A program made the position numbers and the translations under genes. DNA of 64,000 nt from Eriocheir sinensis (Eukaryota; Arthropoda; Malacostraca; Decapoda; Varunidae), in contig NC_066516.1 of assembly GCF_024679095.1 (NCBI RefSeq), positions 400,597 to 464,596 on the forward strand. Reading direction: 5' to 3'. Of the stretch, positions 13,441 through 26,336 are shown in pieces. Position 1 is the first letter of the stretch. Each line of letters begins with the position of its first letter. Below the pieces are notes generated by a model, which saw only the letters and a list, made by a program, of their open reading frames with translations, was not told where the DNA came from and did not search any database.

Positions 13441-14645
13441 GGAGCATTTTTGCATTCTTAACGTGCCGTCTTAGGACAAGGGCCCGTTTGCCCTAGTGAT
13501 ACTAGGGGATAAATCTTTGAGGAGGAGGAGGATGGAACGCCAGCACTCCTCGGGCGAGCAGTTGGGGGGTCCTTCTGCGGCGGCGTGGTTGACCCGCCTG
13601 GTTATCCTCGCTTTGGGCCCCCTCGCAGCAGTCAAGTCGACCGGTCGGCTGCTCGCCTGTGCACCGCTACGGGTGTCTACTGGGCGCCTGCCCGGAGAGC
13701 CCGTGCCTCCGACGGTGCTCGCCGGCTGTTACCCGTGTCTGTGGCGGCGGCGGAGGCGTCCCTACACCCGCCGGGACTTGAATTGCCCGCCCCCCCTTAC
13801 AGGGCCGCCTTTTGGCCAAAGGCCCTGTCCCCCTATAATGGGGGTAAATCTTAAGAAGAAGAAGAAGAAGAAGACGCCGTGCTCGAGTGGAACGCCAGCA
13901 CTCCGTGGTCGAGCAGCCGGGTGGCCCTTCTGCGGCGGCGAGGTTGACCCGCGTGGTCATCCTCGCTTTGGGCCCCCCCGTTGCAGTCAAGTCGACTGGT
14001 CGGCTGCTCGCCCGTGTACCGCTACGGGCTGCTTCTGGGCGCCTGCCCGGGGGGCCCGTGCCTCAGTTGCTGCTCGCCGGCTGTTACCCGTGGCTGTGGC
14101 GGCGGCGGAGGCGTCCCTACACCCGCCGGGACTTGAATTACCCCCCCCCCCCCCCTTACAGGGTCGCCTTTGAGCAAAGGCCCTGTCCCCCTATTAAGGG
14201 GGAAAATCTTTAATGAATGAATGACGCCGTGCTGCTGCCTGCGGAGGCGTCCCCTACACCCGCACCGAGACTTGAATCGCCTCGACACTCTCTAATACCG
14301 GGCTTCCGTACGGCCAAAGGCCCGGTTCCCCTTACATGGAGATAAATCTTAGACTGACTGACTGACGCTCCCTCAGTGACACGCCAATCCTTCTCGGGTG
14401 AGCAACTCGGCCCGCCCTTCCGCAGCGGTTAAGTAGACTGCCTATAATAATATTTTTTATAGTTGCTCACCCGGGTCCTGCTACGGGCTGCCAAGCGCTC
14501 CCGTGTCTCTGCTGTGCTGCTGCCTGCGAAGGCGTCCCCTGCACCCGCACCGAGACGTGAATCGCCTCGACACTCCCCTACCGGTCCGCCGTACGGTCGA
14601 AGGCCCGGTTCCCCTTACATGGGGATAAATCTTTTGAATGAATGG
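13441..14645 (+). repeat. tandem array of GC-rich SINE-like units
   Basis: Successive units end with the same 3' module: a GGCCAAAGGCC hairpin, then a CCCCTTACATGGGG-type hairpin, then ATAAATCTT and a short simple tail that differs in each unit: GAG/GAA triplets near 13515 and 13855, AATG near 14215, GACT near 14355 and GAATG near 14635. Units 1 (about 13532-13876) and 2 (about 13889-14223) are near-identical full units of about 340 bp; units 3 and 4 are shorter. A GGACTTGAATYGCC string in each resembles a B-box. The 225-codon forward frame over this region is a by-product of high GC content. Confidence 0.7.
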
Positions 14646-14781
14646 CGCTCCCTCGCTTGGTTTCCACACTGCCGTGCTCTGGTGACGACTGCCTCTCGAC
14701 TGCCTCTGGCTCTGCCAACTACCGCTCCCGCCCACAGTGTACCACACAACGTCTTGTCCCCTTCAGGACCCCTTCTACATC

Positions 14782-15251
14782 ATGCCGAAGGAGAGGAAGG
14801 ACAGCAAACCCCCCAAAAAGACCAAGAAAACCAAAGTCTCTCCACCAGACCCCACACTTACCAATCCACCAAGCCCTAAACCACCACCATCATCGTCAAC
14901 ATCGTCCAACACACCCTCAACACCTGATGACCAGCCTGCTGTGGAGATATTGGCCACCTACCATTCTGTGGAAGTAATCGGGAATCCCCAGGAAGTTATA
15001 CAGGCGCTGCCAGCTTCTCCATCCCCACCAGCCTCTGTTTACAGGAACAAAATGACTCCGATCCAGAGTCGCCTGTCCAAGCAGAAAGTGAGGAGGAGGA
15101 CGCCGACGAAGAAGAAGAATTATCATCAGAGGGCCAGGCGGCATGTGGAAAGAGGAAGAGTCCGCTGTCCCTGCCGGCAGAGGTTGAGAGGAAACTGGGG
15201 GAATGGCTGCTGGGACCAACAGCTCTCACGTCCACGAATATGAATTTATAG
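14782..15251 (+). pseudogene. Harbinger-encoded MADF-like DNA-binding protein, C-terminally truncated
   Basis: The frame starts MPKERKDSKPPKKTKKTK, a lysine-rich basic leader, and continues through a proline/serine linker. It becomes coherent with a downstream acidic segment (SEEEDADEEEELSSEG, then KRKSPLSLPAEVERKLGEW) if a 71 bp intron is removed: donor GTAATC at 14974, acceptor TTTACAG ending at 15044, keeping phase. An acidic linker followed by L-x-x-E-x-E-x-x-L-x-E-W is how MADF-type proteins of Harbinger elements enter their DNA-binding domain; such proteins help the transposase reach the element ends. The domain is cut after about ten residues and the frame stops at 15249-15251 inside former transposase sequence. 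The intron is inferred from sequence only. Confidence 0.6.
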
Positions 15252-15926
15252 TCTGCATCCACAACAGCCAGCAGGACCACCGAAAAGAACTTCTTGTAAT
15301 TATAGTAGTGTGAAACACTAAACTCTGGATTCCTGATGCGTGTGTGTTTCCCGTCAATTGCACCCAGGGACTGGGGGAAATTCCAGCTTTCTTGGAACCC
15401 ATTGGCAGTCTCCTTCCAACCCTCCACTGAGTCTGGCATTGGCAGGAATTCATCTCCAAATGCAGCAACTATGGCTCTGCACGTCTCAGGAACAACAAGG
15501 AAGATGGTGTTGGGTGCCACACGGAATGCATAGCCAAGGCTCTTGTTGGAATCCCCGTCGCGAGGAATCTGAAAGTTAAGCAACACGTAAGCCAGGGTCC
15601 AAGGGCTTCCTCCAGAACGTCGTCTTCTTTTCGATGTAGGGTCGAACACGCTCCACTATCTCGTTAAACATGGTTTCAGTGATGCGGATGAAGTTCTGGT
15701 AGAACAGAGGGTCCTCGTCAGCCAGCTCACGCATCAGGTTTTGATAGTGGCCTTTGGTGGCTCGTCGTGTCAGGTATCCATGTACCCAAGTACTTCGGGC
15801 TTTCCTTTTCTTCCTTTTCTGTATCACCTGTGCAACACATTGGAGGGTTATTATGTGCAATCTCTCAAAGGCCACCATAGCTGCCACTAGCTGAGGATTC
15901 TTCACAATGTCACTCGATAAAGTCAA
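15228..15926 (-). pseudogene. HARBI1-like PIF/Harbinger transposase, truncated and frameshifted
   Basis: Two minus-strand frames join near 15595. The first (15576-15926) includes KRKARSTWVHGYLTRRATKG and a YQNFIRITETMFNEIVERV helix. The second holds PETCRAIVAAFGDEFL, EGWKETANGFQESWNFP, LGAIDGKH with the first catalytic aspartate, and then YKFIFVDV. This is the order found in DDE_Tnp_4 (HARBI1) transposases, which cut and rejoin element DNA. A single-base frameshift separates the frames, and the protein stops matching the family just after VDV (about 15228), so the second aspartate and the glutamate of the catalytic triad are missing. It cannot encode an active enzyme. Confidence 0.85.
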
Positions 15927-16405
15927 TGGGGCTCATGGTGTTGGCGTTGCTACTGAAGGGGTAGATTGGTTAGTGTACAAGCAGGTGGACCCACCCCTCA
16001 TTCATATCCCTGTGGGGACACCCAGCAGGTGGTCACGATTAATTGTAGTACATCGTTGCGAAGTCGAACTGGAAACGAGAGCCAGTCGAGCAGCATTCTT
16101 TATTCATTGCAATAATCGTGCGTACGTCGCAGGTGCTCACGATCTGCTCACGATGAATCCCTGCATGAGTTTGCGATAATTGCAGTAAGCTGCGATACGC
16201 ACTCGATCTTTCCTCGCTTCGCCTGCAATAATTGCAAAGGTCTACGACTCAGCGAGCGGAGTGAGCACACGTCGTAATGGATCGCGAGATCTTTCTTGTC
16301 GCAACAAATCGCGCTTCTTGGGTGGCGACCGAGCTGAGACTCCAACTTTTTCGGTATCGCAGTTAGTCGCAGAGGCAAAGTCGCAGATGTGTTATCCCAG
16401 TAGAA

Positions 16406-16984
16406 TAGGCGTTATAGTTAAAATGAATTGTAACGAATACCCGCTCCAGTTGGGTGGCTCTTATATGTCATTATTACGGTTACGTGGTTGGGATGTTACT
16501 TAACGATTAGGTGAAGCATCGGGTAGCTAAGAGGGAAAACAGTTACAGTTGTAGTATGAGTAGGAGGAGGAGGATAGATGATAAAAAAAAAAAAAAAAAA
16601 AAAACGTCTTATGGTCTGTCATAACGACATCCTCAAGCGGCTTCTGGGGCTTCCTAGATGGACTAGCCCATCCCTGGCCTTCACCGGGCACGGGATGAAC
16701 TGTCTGGCTGTGATGCGTCGCCACGCCGCGTACAGTATGAGGAGTAGAGTGGAACAATCTGGGAACACCATCATCATCACCTCCGTCAGACAGAGCTCGG
16801 CCTATGTATGTGGATCTATGCGGCAGGAGTGGCTGGGCCTTTTGTTCGTGTAGATTGTGCATGTGTGCCGTGCACACGCATATATAATTATAAGCTGTCA
16901 CTTATTTAAGCGTATATGTATCTCGGTTGATCTCGTTTGTTTACTTGTCCTGTTTTTTTCTATATAGCGCTGGGCGAAATAAAA
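16406..16984. other. non-coding DNA with a poly-A/T run
   Basis: Contains a run of 22 A at about 16581-16604. No gene recognised. Confidence 0.5.
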
Positions 16985-17250
<266 letters not shown>

Positions 17251-17867
17251 AAACAAAGTAAAAGGAGCGCCAGACTAATTTCATCATGTGTCTGTCAGTC
17301 TCAAGTTTTTACGCCTGCTCCCCCTCCCTCCCTCCCCTCGCCTCCTCCCTCCCTCCTCCTCTCCCTCTCACTCATTCTTTCCTTTTTCCACTCCCCTGAG
17401 CGCATGCACGGAAAATGATATGGAACTGACTTGGGGCATTAGTGCTGACCCGCGTAATGAAAGCTGCTAAACATCAAACTCCACTCAGAATACATTAAAC
17501 TACAACACACACACACAAACACACACACACGATGCCCCGCCCCCTCCAGCTCTCCTTCACTCTCCCACCTCTCCACACCTCTCACAATATGCCATGACTA
17601 ATTCTTATGTGGCGTATGTGAGAGCCCTTCCGTACGCACTTTTCCAGTTGGTTTGCTCTGCGTAATCGATCCCCACGTAAGCTGCCGTCTCCTTTAAAAT
17701 CTCACTACAGCGTGTTCCGGGCCGCGAAGAGGAGAGGAGCGGCGTGGTGCTGTGGCGGGCAGGCGAGGCAGGTGGTTCTGTGTTGGGCGGGATGGTGGAT
17801 GGAGGTTGGGTTCCGGAAGGGTTGAGGGGGAGGATAGTGTGGGAAAAAGATGTCGAGAGAGAGAGAG

Positions 17868-17923
<56 letters not shown>

Positions 17924-18091
17924 CATTGTTTGCTTGAGACGCATGTGTATAGGCGAATGCGGCTGCAGAGGAGTGGGTGGATGATGTGCTAACAATAAGG
18001 ATCACGTCGGGTGCTTTGTTGCTCGTAAGTTGATGTCTCTAAAATAGGGAATGGTATACTCGTGACTAAAAAGCTTAAGGAATTCGTTGCT
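17251..18091. other. non-coding DNA with (CA)n and (GT)n microsatellites
   Basis: CA repeats at about 17504-17530 and (GT)n at 17871-17917, in C/T-rich then G-rich sequence. No gene recognised. Confidence 0.5.
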
Positions 18092-18665
18092 GTGTTGAGC
18101 AGGCATGCGTGCAAAAATATGTACAGAGGTGTAAAAAATGAAATGGAATGTAGGAGCTGACTATTAGAGGGTGATAATATAAAGTAAGTGGTAGTCATGG
18201 ATACGACAGGCACTAAGTTGTAAGTTAAAGTATGCTCGTTGGTGTTGAGTGCATGCGTGAGCGAGAATTTGTGGGTAAAGGAAGTGAAGTGCAGGAGCTT
18301 GCCTATAAGTGCGTGGTTCTGTTAAATAAGTGGCAGTCACAGGCAAATCAGGTGCTAAGTAAGGAGTGAAGAGCGTTAGGGGGTGTTGAGTGTGCATGCG
18401 TGTTGGAAACTTTGTGGGGAAATGAATTAACGTGCTGGAGCATGACTATTAGTGAATGAGGTTGTGAAATATGTGGGAGTCGTGGGTAAGCCGGCGGTAA
18501 GTTTGGGGTAAAGAGCGCTGGCTAGTGCTGATCATGCATGTGTGTAGGAAATTTGTTTGTGGAGAGAAGCGAAGTTAAAAGGAGGGGGCTGGATGGAGGA
18601 AAATTTATAAAAGGAAAAATACGTGAGATGTTAGGGCTTAGTTGGCTGCTTTAAGTAGGTAGGAG
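18092..18665 (+). repeat. degenerate ~145 bp tandem repeat, four units
   Basis: The phrase GTGTTGAG...GCATGCGTG starts at 18092, 18242, 18383 and (as AGTGCTGATCATGCATG) at 18524, giving periods of 150, 141 and 141 bp. Other parts keep register: AGGAGCTGACTATTAG / AGGAGCTTGCCTATAAG / GGAGCATGACTATTAG, and GTGGTAGTCATGG / GTGGCAGTCACAGG / GTGGGAGTCGTGG. Divergence between units is high, so the array is old. It may extend in decayed form to about 18800. Confidence 0.75.
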
Positions 18666-19339
18666 CTGTAATAGAAGGGATGTCGAGGGTAAATAGGGTG
18701 CTGTGATAAGGTCTGTAGCTGTGGAGGAGTGTGTATGGAAGTTAATTGAAGTAGAAACTGTGGTGGTCGTGGTAGTGTAGAGCATGGCTGAAAGTAGGGA
18801 AAAATTAGGGCCTGTGGAAGAGTATGTGTAGTGGGTAAAAGGGATGATGTTTTAAGGGTATGTGGCTGTGAAGAGTGTGTGTCAGGGAAGAGTTTAGAAT
18901 TGTTGGTGGCTCGGGGCATGGGTGTAGTGGGGCGGGAAGAAAGAAGAAGAAAGAAAAAAAAAAACATATAGGATCATGAGAAGTTGGAACAGACAACAAA
19001 GAAAGAAAGAGGAGGTATAGGAGGAGGAGGAAGAGAAGGAAATGTCTTGAGGTATGAGATAGTAACACCTGGGGTTGAGGGAGGAATGCGTCGTATGTTT
19101 AGGAAAGAGGAGCGTTGGATGACAGAGGGAAGTGGTGTGGGGAGGGGGGAGTGGCAGGGGCGGAGATTTACGAGAATGGAATAGGAAGTTCATCATTGAT
19201 TATGGAAGTTGTTGGGAGTTTGGTCGGTACCATCCCCCCTCCCCCCCCTCTCTCTACCTCTCCCCGTTTTTTTTTTTTTTTTTTATACGCCTTTTTTGTG
19301 CTCGTCTTTGTCTCTGTCCACACAACCGCGCGTGCACGT

Positions 19340-19344
<5 letters not shown>
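18666..19344. other. G-rich non-coding DNA
   Basis: Purine-rich sequence with a T run of about 20 bases near 19266. No gene recognised. Confidence 0.4.
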
Positions 19345-19377
<33 letters not shown>

Positions 19378-19616
19378 GGTTAGAGCGCCGCGCTGTAAGG
19401 CTTCACGGCCAAACAGGCGGCGGTTCGAGCCCCGCTCAGGCCGGATTCTTTCCGTTGACTAGGAGTGGTTATTGTCCCCTCTTGAGCAAGGGGGATGGGG
19501 TGTGTGGTGTGTGAGGTCCTGGCAGTACCCAGAGATCGACAATAATGAACACTTGCTCACGTCCTGAGGGTACCTGCTGGCGAAAGCGAGTCCAACTCGT
19601 GATCAGGCCGTGGTGA

Positions 19617-19707
<91 letters not shown>
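19345..19707 (+). mobile_element. tRNA-derived SINE embedded in (AC)n
   Basis: (AC)n at 19345-19373 is followed by a tRNA-like head: GGTTAGAGCGCC (A-box) and GGCGGTTCGAGCCCCGC (B-box), with a long variable region suggesting a class II (Leu/Ser) ancestor. A body follows with GGTTATTGTCCCCTCTTGAG and ends at about 19618. (AC)n then resumes at 19620-19707. The same motif in the same phase lies on both sides. No acceptor stem is formed, so this is a SINE and not a working tRNA gene. Confidence 0.75.
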
Positions 19708-19708
<1 letters not shown>

Positions 19709-19757
19709 AATATCCTCTGACGTCTGGAATCGTACAGTTGAATGATATGTGAGCAAC

Positions 19758-19760
<3 letters not shown>

Positions 19761-19817
<57 letters not shown>

Positions 19818-19846
19818 ATAATTATAAAAATAATATTCTAATAACG

Positions 19847-19895
<49 letters not shown>
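19761..19895. repeat. (GT)n and (ATA)n microsatellites
   Basis: (GT)n at 19761-19813, about 35 bp of AT-rich sequence, then (AAT)n at 19849-19895. Confidence 0.95.
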
Positions 19896-19896
<1 letters not shown>

Positions 19897-20021
19897 CGGT
19901 TTATTTAGTTACGGCAGCCGTCAGGCTGAAAATATAGATATTATAGATACATTTTAACTTCGCTAATGGGGATTTTGGGTCTGATATGTGTGGGAAGGCT
20001 AGGGCCAAGGATTATATACTA

Positions 20022-20450
20022 TAAGGATAGCTCACTAAGCTTTTGTTTTACCCACAATGCACCGCGGATGACGTCACACATGTAAACAAATGGTACTTGG
20101 CGGCAAACTGGTTCACTTCACTATGTTCCCACCGTAGCGTGCTCAGTGAAAATGGTGATTTGTGGTGTATATGGTAAAGGTAAATTCATTTAGTTCAAAA
20201 TTTGCGTAAATATTATAGAATATATATGTATATATAAAAAAATTACTTTTATTATATATGACAGAATTCATTTATTTATTTATTTTATTTAATTACTTAT
20301 CCTTAGCAATCGAAAAAGCGCAAAACCTGACCATGAATAAGAATAATAAGGGTTTACTAGTACATTTTATACCGTGAGAGCAGGGTGAGAGTGAACCAGA
20401 TGACACCGCAGTCATGACGTCATCGATGACGTTTCAGTGCGCTATCCTTA
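20022..20450. mobile_element. 429 bp MITE with TA target duplication
   Basis: The left end TAAGGATAGCTCACTAAG and the right end, read inversely as TAAGGATAGCGCACTGAA, form terminal inverted repeats. They are flanked by TA at 20020-20021 and 20451-20452, the signature of Tc1/mariner-type and some other cut-and-paste elements. The interior has several GATGACGTCA-type palindromes near both ends (20066-20076, 20413-20432). An ATG at 20152 opens a very short frame beginning MVICGVYG, which resembles the start of a THAP zinc finger but lacks its second cysteine. Confidence 0.75.
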
Positions 20451-20711
20451 TAACATATAAGCCTTGGTTAGGGGGATGGAGCTTGGGGTGGGGGAGGTAT
20501 GGGGTGGGGGGGAGTGCAGTGCGGTGGTGCCGAGAGGGGGGGAAGGTGTGGTCTCTTCAGATGACGATGAGGTCAGGTCACGTGTAAATCCGTAGGTCAG
20601 ACGCTGGGTTCAGGTGACAGTTGACGGTGGTGGTGCAGGTGGGCAGTTTATGGGAGGTCACTCAGGTACCCAGGCTTAGTAAGGAGGTGCTAAGCTCCTG
20701 GAGCGGCGAGA

Positions 20712-20713
<2 letters not shown>

Positions 20714-20761
<48 letters not shown>
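20714..20761. repeat. (GT)n microsatellite
   Basis: About 24 GT units. Confidence 0.95.
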
Positions 20762-20763
<2 letters not shown>

Positions 20764-21990
20764 GTATTGTGTTGTGTTGTGATCTGAAGTCATTGTTTAT
20801 AGATGTGAAGAGAAAGAAGGGGCCGAAATATTGATGCGTTCTTGAGTAACTTTGACCTAGGAAAAAAGAAAAGAGAACACGGGAGAAAGTAGTCGTATGT
20901 TAGTCAAAGGGGGCACTAACAGGATATGGTGATTAAGTAAGTTTATGTACATATGAATAGAGCACAGTTACTGTGTATTTAATATATGTGAGTAATGGAG
21001 AAGGTACATGAACAACCAGCTGCCCACCTCTTCGTTGTCTGACTAGTGTTTTCCATTCATTTCCTGTGGCTCGTTCTTCGTCAACCCAATCTCGTGTATT
21101 TCTGTCACACACTCCACCCATCAGCTTTTAACGTTTTTCTCCTGCCACTTGCCTTTCACCTCCATAGTCGTCGATCTCGTACCCACAGGCGCCTCAGCAC
21201 TCTTCCTGGTAAGAACATGAAATCCGCCGAGAGAATTTGCGTAAGATTAAGTTTCATTGGAGTTACAAGGATGCTATTTATATACACTTAATTAACATTC
21301 TCAAAAGTTAAGCCTCTCCCCCCCCATGCACCCATCCTCCCGCATGGTACAACATAGACATAAAGGCTGAGGAGGAGGAAAGGAGGGAAGGAAGGGAGTG
21401 AAAAGGAGGACAAGAAGGTGGAAGGGGGGTAGGGAAGGAGGGACAGTAAAAAAGAGCAGTGAGAGTGGAGAAGGTGGGAGGCATTAATTAATAGTGAGCA
21501 GAGAATGGAAGTGGAGGTTTTAAGGGCTCTCCTGGTGGGCCATCTTTGACAGTCTTGTTCCTCGTCACATTAACAGGAAGTGGTTGGTTTCTTAAAACTT
21601 GCTTTGAATATATATTTTTTTTTACATGTTTGCCTTACTTATGGTGAGGGTGCAGAATAAGAGTTCATAAACGCGGGTCTTTACACTAGCTATCTTGTCT
21701 GTCTTTTTCGCTTCTTCACTCCCAACACTAAGGCATAATAATGGTAAGGGGAGTTGATATGTTATTTACTTGTTGTTACTCGGGCTGGAGGGTTAGAATG
21801 GAAGTGTATACATATGGATCTTTACATCAGCTGTCTTGCCATTGTCACCTGGAATGAGGTGTTATTCTTTTTTTTTATTTTTATTCCCTTGTCCACGATT
21901 GTTTATGACCATGAATCGTTACATAAACCATCTTGTCTGTCTCACAATTTCACCCAAACTAAAATAAACTGCCAAAGACAAAATAGGATA
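20762..21990. other. non-coding DNA, nothing recognised
   Basis: Mixed AT-rich and G-rich sequence with short frames only. The G-rich stretch 21360-21480 is compositional. Confidence 0.4.
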
Positions 21991-21991
21991 G

Positions 21992-22264
<273 letters not shown>

Positions 22265-23417
22265 CCTCTTTCTTATCAATTTCTGCAACATTCGCGGTCT
22301 TCGTTTTAATTTTCATTCTGTGGAACACCATCTCTCCTCCTCTAAACTTCACCTTTTCTTCCTCACCGAAACACAGTTTTCTGAGGCTACTGACAGCACT
22401 CTCTGCTCTGTTCCATCCTACTATCTCTATCCTAAATTTCAATTTAGGATGACCTGAGGATGTACTTATTTCTATTTCCCGTGGAATGATTACTGCTTCC
22501 AGGAGAGAGACCCCTCTGTGTGTGCCCAGCGCATCACAGAGGTGATTGTCTCTGGAATGGAGGCACACATTCCACGTACTTTCTCTACTCTTCATGCTAA
22601 AAAGCCTTGGTTTAATCACGCTTGTTCTCGTGCTATCAAATATAGAGAGGCAGCTCACAAAAGGTACCAGAGCCTTCGCACTCCTGCTAATTATGATCTT
22701 TACATTTCCGCCCGGAAGCGTGCCAAATATCTTATTCGACTCACCAAAAGATTTTTCAGTCATAGGAAATGTCAAAACCTTTTTTTTTCTAATTCTTCCA
22801 GAGACTTCTGGCACTTAGCCAAAAATATCTCCTCCAATTTCACTTCTTCATCTTTCCCTCTTCTCCTTAACCCTGACGGCAGTACCACCGTCTCATCTAT
22901 CTGTAAGGCTGAACTCTTCGCTCAACTTTTTTTAACAGCTCCACTCTGGACGATTCTGGGCATATTCCTCCTACTCATCCCTCCTCTGACTCCTTTATGC
23001 CTGTTATTAAGATTCTTAAGAATGATGTTTTCTATGCCCTCTCTGGCCTCAACTCTCAGAAGGCTTATGGACCTGATGGAGTGCCTCCTATTGTCCTTAA
23101 AAAACTGCTTCCGTGTTGACACCCTGCCTGGTCAAACTCTTTCACCTCTGCCTATCAGCATCTACCTTTCCTTCCTGCTGGCAGTACGCCTTCATAGCCT
23201 GTGCCTAAGAAGGGTGACCGTTCCAATCCCTCAAACTACCGCCCCATAGCTTTACTTTCCTGTCTATCTAAAGCTTTTGAATCAATCCTTAACCGGAAGA
23301 TTCAAAAGCACCTTTCCACTTCTGACCTTCTATCTGATCGCCAGTATGGGTTCTGCAAGGGGCGTTCTAGTGGCGATCTTCTTGCTCTCTTCACTAACTC
23401 TTGATCATCCTTTCTTA
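22265..23417 (+). pseudogene. Jockey-like LINE copy 1a, 5' part: endonuclease remnant and RT N-terminus
   Basis: The frame from about 22270 reads [20 protein letters not shown], then [13 protein letters not shown], which is the start of an apurinic-type endonuclease domain of a non-LTR retrotransposon. It breaks after about 70 codons and jumps straight to the region before the reverse transcriptase ([20 protein letters not shown], then [18 protein letters not shown]), so most of the endonuclease is deleted. The RT fingers follow with PKKGDRSNPSNYRPIALLS and SDRQYGFCKGRSSGD after frameshifts. An inserted MITE interrupts the gene at 23418. Clade assignment (Jockey/CR1 branch) is from motif feel, not a tree. 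Confidence 0.85.
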
Positions 23418-24191
<774 letters not shown>

Positions 24192-24998
24192 TAGCCGTTT
24201 CGGTGAAACTTTCTCAGTTACGCTAGACATATCAAAAGCCTTTGATAGGGTCTGGCACAAATTTTTGCTTTCCCAACTACGCTCCTACGGTTTCTATCCT
24301 TCTCTCAGTATCTTTATCTCCAGTTTCCTCTCTGACCGATCTATCACTGTTATAGTAGACGGTCACTTTTCTTCCCCTAAACCTATCAACAGTGGTGTTC
24401 TTCAGGGCTCTGTTCTATCTCCTACTCTCTTTATGTTGTTCATTGATAATCTTCTTTCCAAAGCGAACTGTCCTATCCATTCTTACGCCGAGGACTCTAC
24501 TCTGCACTTCTCAACTTCTTTTGATAGAAGGCCAACTCAACAGGAACTAGACGATTCCAGGCTGGAGGCTGCAGACGCTTAATCTGAGACCTTACTATCA
24601 TTTGCGATTGGGGCAAGACGAACCTGGTGTCCTGCAACGCCTCAAAAACTCAATTTCTTCACCTATCAACTCGACACAATCTTTCAAACACCTATTCCCT
24701 ATTTTTCGATAACACTCAGCTGTCACCTTCCACACTAAACATCCTCGGTCTATCCTTAACTCAAAATTTCAACGGGAAACTCCATATCTCCTCTCTCACT
24801 AAATCAGCTTCCTCGAAGCTGGGCGTTCTGTATCGTCTCTGCCAGTTTTTTTTCCCCCCGCGCAGATGCTGTCCATATACAGGGGCTTTGTCCGCCCTCT
24901 TATAGAGTATGCATCACAAGTGTGTGGGGGTCCACTCACACAGCTCTCTTGGACAAAGTAAAGTCAAAGGCTCTTTGTCTCATCAACTCCCCTCCGGA
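24192..24998 (+). pseudogene. Jockey-like LINE copy 1a, RT palm and thumb
   Basis: The frame resumes with RFGETFSVTLDISKAFDRVW (the first catalytic aspartate of the palm), then SGVLQGSVLSPTLF, and SYAEDSTLH where the family has YADD. The change of the first of the two metal-binding aspartates to glutamate would be expected to inactivate the enzyme. After 24582 there are frameshifts and a stop, then NASKTQFLHLSTRHN and STLNILGLSLTQNFN. The copy continues through SKALCLINSPP (24962-24998) without any insertion and then stops matching. It therefore preserves the empty site of the TAA-flanked MITE seen in copies 1b and 2. Confidence 0.85.
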
Positions 24999-25098
24999 TC
25001 TTGATTGATCTTGATTTATAATGCGCAGGGCACCCATTCAGGTGCATAACACGCATATTTGTGTTGGCTGTTGGGGAGCTTGATTTTCTTAAATTCCC
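24999..25098. other. junction segment between two LINE copies
   Basis: TTGATTGATCTTGATTTATAATGCGC and following AT-rich sequence that belongs to neither LINE copy. The GATT reiteration looks like the tail of another short retroelement. Confidence 0.4.
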
Positions 25099-25138
25099 CC
25101 GCCACTCATACAGCTCTCTTATACAGAGTGGAGTCTAA
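25099..25138 (+). pseudogene. Jockey-like LINE copy 1b, part before the MITE
   Basis: CACTCATACAGCTCTCTTATACAGAGTGGAGTCTAA corresponds to the thumb region that copy 1a has at 24935-24972. The copy is strongly 5' truncated and is broken by the MITE at 25139. Confidence 0.75.
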
Positions 25139-26333
<1,195 letters not shown>

Positions 26334-26336
26334 TAA

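Larger units (their letters stand above)
12863..16405. mobile_element. PIF/Harbinger DNA transposon, internally deleted
   Basis: The left end TTCTGCTGGGATCACACATC (from 12863) is matched in inverse orientation by the right end (to 16405), which reads TTCTACTGGGATAACACATC on the minus strand and then CTGCGA(C/T)TTTGC. This gives terminal inverted repeats of about 32 bp with few mismatches. Inside are two genes typical of the superfamily in convergent arrangement: a MADF-like protein (+) and a HARBI1-like DDE transposase (-). Both have lost their C-terminal halves at a common point near 15225, so the element is non-autonomous. Both subterminal regions are crowded with CTGCGA/TCGCAG hexamers. 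A tandem array of GC-rich SINE-like units sits between the left subterminal region and the MADF-like gene. I could not define a clean 3 bp TWA target duplication. Confidence 0.85.

Noticed and set aside
13496..14173. 225-codon forward frame in GC-rich DNA
   Set aside because: It spans repeated SINE-like units, reads differently in each unit, and is open only because GC-rich DNA has few stop codons.
12863..16405. TTA/TAA target duplication for the Harbinger element
   Set aside because: The bases beside the two ends (GTC and TAG) do not match, so I do not claim one.
19374..19450. tRNA-Leu/Ser gene
   Set aside because: A- and B-boxes are present but no acceptor stem forms, the 5' part is replaced by (AC)n, and a SINE body follows.
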